Source: Streptomyces sp. LX-29
GTDB taxonomy: Bacteria > Actinomycetota > Actinomycetes > Streptomycetales > Streptomycetaceae
NCBI RefSeq assembly: GCF_029541745.1
Contig: NZ_CP089746.1
Span: 1,550,001 to 1,614,000, forward strand
Length of the DNA stretch: 64,000 bases
Direction of reading: 5' to 3'
In this document: positions 59,715 to 64,000 of the stretch, one piece after another
How the letters are laid out: every line of letters begins with the position of its first letter
Numbering within the stretch: position 1 is the first letter of the stretch
The notes under the pieces: generated by a model
The model's database searches: none
The model's input: only the letters and a program-made list of their open reading frames with translations
Told to the model about the DNA's origin: nothing
Program-made: the position numbers and the translations under genes

Positions 59715-59845
59715 GTCACGGGTTCACCAGGTCACGGGCTCACCGGGTCACCAGGCCACCCAGGTCACCGACGCACCAGGCCACCCGGGCCACCCCGTCC
59801 GCGAAGGGCCGCAGCGGTCACGGTCACAGGGTCACGGGGTCACGG
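59715..59845. repeat. GTCACGG-type repeats over the 3' end of the membrane-protein gene
   Basis: About five 16-17-bp units of the type GTCACGGGTTCACCAG run 59715-59795, and four shorter GGTCACGG/GGTCACAG units run 59822-59845, where they include the TGA stop (59832-59834) of the minus-strand gene. The rest of the 59555-59831 gap is featureless. Confidence 0.85.
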
Positions 59846-60947
59846 TCGACACCACGTACACCTCGGGGTGTTCCGGGTTGTCGAGGTCGACGGTGACCTC
59901 CAGTTCGGGCTCGGGCCCCGGCTGCTCGACCACCAGACCGGCCCACTTCGTGTCGGACCCGAACTTCCAGCCGACCCGGTCGGCCTCCTCGTCGTCGATC
60001 GTCACCTTGCCGTCCCGCAGGGCCGAGCGATCGAGGTCGAACGTGTCGAGGAACCTGTCGAAGCCCTCGTCCGAGGTGATGAACTGCACGTACATCGAGC
60101 TGGCGTCCCAGGAGTTGGTCTCGAAGTGCGCCACGTCCGCGGAGTACGGCGGAATCCACACGTCGTAGATGCGCCGCTGCACCTTGCTGGGCCAGTCCTC
60201 GGTCAGCCCGGTCGCGGCGGCGGTCTCCTGCTTGTCCTCGCCGCTGTCGCGGCTCTGGAGTGCCGAGATGACGAGATAGCCCGCCGGGATGGCGATGAGC
60301 AGGAAGACGATGACGGCGGTGAGCCAGGGGCGCTGGGAGCGACGCAGCCCCTGATGCGGGCTCTGAGAGGAGTCGTCCCCCGTGCCGCCGCCGGACCGGC
60401 CGGAGCCGCCGGACCCGCCGGACCCCGACGACCCGCCGGAGCCGCTCGCACCCCGCGATCCGTCCGCACGGCGTGATCCCTCCGCACCGCGCACCCCGTC
60501 CGCGCCGCCGGATCGGTCCGCGCCGTGTGGCGCTTCCGCATGACGGCCGTCTCCCCGGCCCGTGCCCTTTCCGCCGGCCGCGCGGGCGGCCGTCCCAGCC
60601 GAGGCCATACCGCTCACCGCGCGGGCGGCCGTCCCACCCGGCCCCGTACCGCTCGCCGCGCGGGCAGCCCTCCCGTCCGACGCCTTACCGCCGTCCGCGC
60701 GGGCAGCCGTACCGCGGATCACACACGCGGTCGTACCGCCGGTCGCCCGCGCGGTCGTACCACCCGCCGCACGCGCGGTCGTGTGTGCGGCGCCGCCGCC
60801 GTCCGTGGGCGTGCCGGACGCGCCGGAGACGGTTCGGCCGGCGGGCACGCCGCGCCCGCTCGCCCGCGCCCTGCCGGTGCCCGGCTGGCGCTCGCCCTCG
60901 CGGACCCGCCGCCGCTCGCGGGGGCGCTGACGCTCCGCGCCGGTCAT
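59832..60947 (-). CDS. One-pass membrane protein with long disordered cytosolic tail
   Basis: A 371-residue protein of unknown function. Residues 1-~205 are Gly/Ala/Arg/Thr-rich with loose repeats such as TARAAGG, TARATGG, TAARADGG, TAARAVSG, then a Gly-Ser stretch; this part is likely disordered and cytosolic. One membrane helix follows (LTAVIVFLLIAIPAGYLVISAL, about 215-236). The outer domain (~130 residues, VQRRIYDVWIPPYSADVAHFETNSWDASSMYVQF...) matches no family I know. Its ATG overlaps the ROK gene's stop by 4 bp, so it is translated from the same message. Confidence 0.78.
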   Translation of the reverse strand: MTGAERQRPRERRRVREGERQPGTGRARASGRGVPAGRTVSGASGTPTDGGGAAHTTARAAGGTTARATGGTTACVIRGTAARADGGKASDGRAARAASGTGPGGTAARAVSGMASAGTAARAAGGKGTGRGDGRHAEAPHGADRSGGADGVRGAEGSRRADGSRGASGSGGSSGSGGSGGSGRSGGGTGDDSSQSPHQGLRRSQRPWLTAVIVFLLIAIPAGYLVISALQSRDSGEDKQETAAATGLTEDWPSKVQRRIYDVWIPPYSADVAHFETNSWDASSMYVQFITSDEGFDRFLDTFDLDRSALRDGKVTIDDEEADRVGWKFGSDTKWAGLVVEQPGPEPELEVTVDLDNPEHPEVYVVSTVTP

Positions 60948-62065
60948 CGGCCGGCTGCCCTGGCGTAACGCTCGTTCCGTTCGACGCGCCGCCGGTTGGC
61001 GCGCCGGAAGCGGCGGGCGACCAGGCGGGCCAGGTCCGCGGCGCCGACCATGCCCGCGTCGGGGCCGAGCTGGGCGCGGACGATGCGCGCCTCGGGCCGG
61101 TAGCCGCGGCCGGTGAGGGTGCGTCGGAAGGCGTTGCGGGCGGGGCTGATCAGCAGGTCGTCGGCCGCGCTGACGCCGCCGCCGATGACGAAGCAGGAGG
61201 GGTCGAGCGCGGCGGCGAGATTGGCGATGCCGACGCCGAGCCACTCACCGATGTCGTGAAGCAGCTCGACGCACATCGCGTCGCCCTCGCGGGCCAGCTC
61301 GGTGATGAGTGGTCCGGTGATGTCGGGGACGTGACCGCCGACGCGGTCGATGATCCCGTACGCGACCGGGGACTCGGCGGCGGCGAGCTCGCGCGCCTCC
61401 CGTACCAGGGCGTTGCCGGAGCTGTACTGCTCCCAGCAGCCGCGGTTGCCGCACGGACAGCGGTGCCCGCCGGGGACGACCTGCATATGGCCGAACTCGC
61501 CGGCGACGCCGTACTTGCCGCGCTTGACCTGGCCGTCCTCCAGGATGGCGCCGCCGATCCCGGTGCCGAGGGTGATCATGACCAGGTGGTCCTCGCCGCG
61601 CCCGGCGCCGAAGCGCCATTCCGCCCAGGCGGCGGTGTTGGCGTCGTTGTCGACCATGACGGGGACGGCCAGGCGCTCGGCGATGCGGTCGCGCAGCGGC
61701 TCGTTGCGCCAGGACAGGTGCGGGGCGAACAGGATGCGGTTGCGGTCGGCGTCCACCCAGCCGGCGGCGCCGATGCCGACCGCGTGGACGTCGTGCCGGT
61801 CGGAGAGGTCCAGGACCAGGTCGACGATCACGTCCTCGACGACCTTGGGGCTCTTGGACTTGTCGGGCGTCTCGGTGCGCACCTTCTCCAGGATGTTGCC
61901 GTCCGCGTCCACGACGCCGGCCGCGACCTTGGTGCCGCCGATGTCGATGCCGACGGTCGGCACGCGCGGGGCGGTCAGATGAGAGCGGCGCTCTCGCGTC
62001 CCCACGGTGCGCAGCACGGTGGCCCGGGCCGATCCCCTGTGCACCCGCTCGCGGTACATGCTCAT
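60944..62065 (-). CDS. ROK family sugar kinase (glucokinase-like)
   Basis: A 373-residue ROK protein that phosphorylates glucose or another hexose. VPTVGIDIGGTKVAAGVVDADGN is the phosphate-binding loop; DNDANTAAWAEWRFGAGRGEDHLVMITLGTGIGGAI carries the catalytic Asp; GEFGHMQVVPGGHRCPCGNRGCWEQYSSG is the ROK zinc motif. There is no DNA-binding HTH, so it is an enzyme rather than a repressor; a basic 36-residue N-terminal extension precedes the fold. ATG 62065 follows AAGGGCGGAG. It lies just downstream of a sugar ABC transporter. Confidence 0.93.
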   Translation of the reverse strand: MSMYRERVHRGSARATVLRTVGTRERRSHLTAPRVPTVGIDIGGTKVAAGVVDADGNILEKVRTETPDKSKSPKVVEDVIVDLVLDLSDRHDVHAVGIGAAGWVDADRNRILFAPHLSWRNEPLRDRIAERLAVPVMVDNDANTAAWAEWRFGAGRGEDHLVMITLGTGIGGAILEDGQVKRGKYGVAGEFGHMQVVPGGHRCPCGNRGCWEQYSSGNALVREARELAAAESPVAYGIIDRVGGHVPDITGPLITELAREGDAMCVELLHDIGEWLGVGIANLAAALDPSCFVIGGGVSAADDLLISPARNAFRRTLTGRGYRPEARIVRAQLGPDAGMVGAADLARLVARRFRRANRRRVERNERYARAAGR

Positions 62066-62504
62066 CGCTCCGCCCTTCCGCCGTCGGTGCCAGGCGCGCC
62101 GTACGGGGCCCCGCCGCCGGGGCCGGCCGTCGTACGGGCCTCGCCCGCGGCGCGGTGCGCGCGGGGGTTGCGTTCGCTGCGGGTGCGTGCTCGCAAGAGT
62201 CGTCGTCCCTGCGGAGGTCTCGGGAGGCCGGGGCCTCGTGAATACGTCGGTACGGGGGTGACCCGCCGTCGCCGATTGTGCCTCACCGGCGGTGTCCGAC
62301 GCATAACCGCCCCGAGGGCCCGCGCCCCGCCGGGCCTCGGCATATGCCCCGCCCGCCGAGGCCGGTCGGCCGGTCGCGGTCCCGAGACGACGGGGCGCGG
62401 CGCGTACGCGAGGCGGACACCACGAGAACGCGGCAGGAAGGCCCCGCCCGAGGACGGGGTCTTCCTGCCGCGACATTCGCTCACGCCCCGCTGGGCGGGC
62501 GATT
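62066..62504. other. 439-bp gap between the ABC transporter and the ROK gene
   Basis: It contains the ABC-operon terminator (62431-62470) and, nearer the ROK gene, what must be that gene's promoter, which I cannot pinpoint. No gene is evident. Confidence 0.5.
62431..62470 (-). terminator. Terminator of the ABC transporter operon
   Basis: CGGCAGGAAG-G-CCCCG pairs with CGGGG-T-CTTCCTGCCG: a 10-bp perfect outer stem, one mismatch and 5 further pairs, 34 bp past the ATPase stop on the minus strand. Confidence 0.85.
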
Positions 62505-63368
62505 TCAGTCCTGGGGGTGCTTGCCCGGGTAGTCGGCGACCGGAGCGCGGGAGAGCTCGTGGCTGAGCTGCTCCAGCTCGCTGCCGCCGGCCATCTGCCG
62601 GGTCAGCTCCTCCAGGGCGATCTCCGCCTTGGCGTGGCTGCCGGCCATGGCACCGCGCTTCAGCAGCACGAAGCGGTCGCCGACGAGGTAGGCGTGGTGC
62701 GGGTTGTGGGTGATCAGCACCACGCCGAGGCCGGCGTCCCGCGCGGCCGCCACGTACTTCAGCACCACACCGGACTGCTTGACGCCGAGCGCCGCCGTGG
62801 GCTCGTCCAGGACGAGGACCTTGGCGCCGAAGTAGACGGCGCGGGCGATGGCCACACACTGCCGCTCGCCGCCGGACAGGGTGCCGATCGGCTGGTCGAC
62901 GTCGCGCAGGTCGATGCCCATGCGCAGCAGCTCGCCGCGGGTGGTCTCGCGCATGGTCGCCACGTCGAGGCGCTTGAAGGGGCCGCGGCCCTTCGTCGGC
63001 TCGGAGCCGAGGAAGAAGTTCCGCCAGACCGGCATCAGCGGGACGACGGCGAGGTCCTGGTAGACGGTGGCGATGCCGCGGTCGAGGGCCTCGCGCGGCG
63101 AACCGAGCCTGGCCTCCTCGCCCTCGATGGCGAAGGTGCCGGCGTCGTGCCCGTGCAGCCCAGCGATGATCTTGATCAGCGTGGACTTGCCGGCGCCGTT
63201 GTCGCCGAGCACACAGGTGATCTCGCCCGCGTGCACTTCGAGGGAGACACCCTCCAGCGCCTTGATGTTGCCGTAGAACTTGCTGACGTCGGTCAGCCGG
63301 ACCAGTGGCGGCGTCGTGGACTCCGTCGACGCGGCCGGCGCCGCGCTCGTCTTCTCGTTCTCGCTCAC
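62505..63368 (-). CDS. Sugar ABC transporter ATP-binding protein
   Basis: A 287-residue single-domain ATPase of the carbohydrate (CUT2/ribose-fructose type) importers: Walker [14 protein letters not shown]-loop [19 protein letters not shown], signature LSGGERQ, Walker [13 protein letters not shown], switch His [13 protein letters not shown]. RbsA-type partners usually have two fused ATPase domains; this one has a single domain as in FrcA-like systems. The GTG start overlaps the permease stop (GTGA), so the two are coupled. Confidence 0.94.
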   Translation of the reverse strand: MSENEKTSAAPAASTESTTPPLVRLTDVSKFYGNIKALEGVSLEVHAGEITCVLGDNGAGKSTLIKIIAGLHGHDAGTFAIEGEEARLGSPREALDRGIATVYQDLAVVPLMPVWRNFFLGSEPTKGRGPFKRLDVATMRETTRGELLRMGIDLRDVDQPIGTLSGGERQCVAIARAVYFGAKVLVLDEPTAALGVKQSGVVLKYVAAARDAGLGVVLITHNPHHAYLVGDRFVLLKRGAMAGSHAKAEIALEELTRQMAGGSELEQLSHELSRAPVADYPGKHPQD

Positions 63369-64000
63369 TTGCTCGCCTCCGCGCGCTTACGGACCCACGC
63401 GTTCAGCAGGGTGGCGAGCAGCAGCATCGCGCCCAGGAAGAACTTGAACCAGTCGGCGTTCCACTGCGCGTAGACGATGCCCTTGTTGGTCATGCCGAAG
63501 ATGAAGGCGCCCACGGCGGCGCCGATGGCGGAGCCGTAGCCGCCGGTCATCAGACAGCCGCCGATGACGGCCGCGATGATGTAGAGGAACTCGTTGCCCA
63601 CACCCTCGCCGGACTGCACCACGTCGTACGACATCAGCAGGTGCTGACCGGAGATCCAGGCGCAGAAGGCGACCGCCATATAGAGGCCGATCTTCGTGCG
63701 ACGCACCGGAACGCCGACCGCGCGGGCCGCGTCCTCGCCGCCGCCCACCGCGAAGATCCAGTTGCCGACGTGGGTGCGCAGCAGGATCCAGGTGGCCAGC
63801 GCCACCAGGCCGAACCACCACAGGATGGTGACGTTCAGATCCACGTCGCCGACGGTCAGGTGCGAGGCGAAGACCTTGCGGGCCGACTCGAAGCCCTCCA
63901 TGTCGGCGATGGTCTTGGTGGAGACCGTGCCGCTGATCAGCTTGGTGAAGCCCAGGTTCATGCCGGTGAGCATGAGGAAGGTGCCCAGCGTGATGATGAA
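63365..64000 (-). CDS. Sugar ABC transporter permease (5' end outside window)
   Basis: The visible ~210 C-terminal residues belong to the RbsC/FrcC-type permease family: [64 protein letters not shown] (the EAA-like cytosolic loop), and [35 protein letters not shown]. Several membrane helices are visible. The frame is open at 64000, so the start and any upstream binding-protein gene lie outside. The sugar is unknown, but the ROK kinase downstream suggests a hexose. Confidence 0.92.
   Translation of the reverse strand, partial: FIITLGTFLMLTGMNLGFTKLISGTVSTKTIADMEGFESARKVFASHLTVGDVDLNVTILWWFGLVALATWILLRTHVGNWIFAVGGGEDAARAVGVPVRRTKIGLYMAVAFCAWISGQHLLMSYDVVQSGEGVGNEFLYIIAAVIGGCLMTGGYGSAIGAAVGAFIFGMTNKGIVYAQWNADWFKFFLGAMLLLATLLNAWVRKRAEASK

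Overview
The window is about 70-73% G+C, has strongly GC-biased codon third positions, GTG/TTG starts and short leaders, and carries typical Streptomyces genes: an ethylmalonyl-CoA (EMC) operon, F420-type oxidoreductases and DUF5107/DUF6278 proteins. It reads as chromosomal DNA of a Streptomyces or very close relative. I see no rRNA, tRNA, CRISPR array, transposase or phage gene. About 53 genes are supported.

Layout: (1) 1-9.99 kb, all minus: a DUF5107 protein cut by the window edge, a GNAT acetyltransferase, a class III CoA-transferase, a small LapA-like membrane protein, a Sfp-type phosphopantetheinyl transferase, then a three-gene peptidase operon (M55, M20, S9). (2) 10.2-17.3 kb: an MFS pump fused to three beta-sandwich repeats, a SRPBCC protein, an Rv2578c-type radical SAM gene behind a candidate LexA box, RidA, a second GNAT, a 0.85-kb non-coding repeat block and a HEAT-repeat protein. 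(3) 17.7-28.6 kb, all plus: a duplicated 3-hydroxyacyl-CoA dehydrogenase, a TetR regulator, the EMC operon (ccr, meaA, malyl-CoA lyase, MaoC hydratase, acyl-CoA dehydrogenase), then psd-pssA for phosphatidylethanolamine. Together the EMC genes would turn acetoacetyl/crotonyl-CoA into glyoxylate and propionyl-CoA, and supply ethylmalonyl- and methylmalonyl-CoA for polyketides. (4) 28.9-39 kb: glycerate kinase, ADP-ribosylglycohydrolase, sirtuin, an alkylation-repair pair (Ada-AlkA and MGMT), hydroxymethylbilane synthase, an FAD oxidoreductase and an inositol-phosphatase-like protein. (5) 39.4-46.2 kb: a TetR gene divergent from a domain-swapped lipoate ligase, then a reductive pyrimidine/hydantoin catabolic operon (ureidopropionase-like nitrilase, aminotransferase, dihydropyrimidinase, F420-type LLM oxidoreductase). 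(6) 46.7-57 kb: a long disordered protein, gamma-glutamyltransferase, a membrane protein of unknown function, a truncated S15-like hydrolase, DUF6278, a secreted SGNH hydrolase, exonuclease III and an MBL-fold protein. (7) 57.1-64 kb: a PcaD-PcaC fusion with a ~400-residue low-complexity linker, a one-pass membrane protein, a ROK sugar kinase and a sugar ABC transporter cut by the right edge.

The most unusual theme is not one gene. Short GC-rich tandem repeats sit again and again at or just past stop codons (GNAT, glycerate kinase, inositol phosphatase, nitrilase, the membrane protein before the ROK kinase), and similar repeats have expanded inside coding linkers (PcaDC). Several arrays share a GTCACGG core. 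Other points worth a look are the LexA-box promoter of the radical SAM gene, a palindrome inside the ccr promoter, a three-copy 22-bp-phased direct repeat near 50.8 kb, a perfect 11-bp inverted repeat between acd and psd, and a dehydrogenase whose first half has lost catalytic residues.
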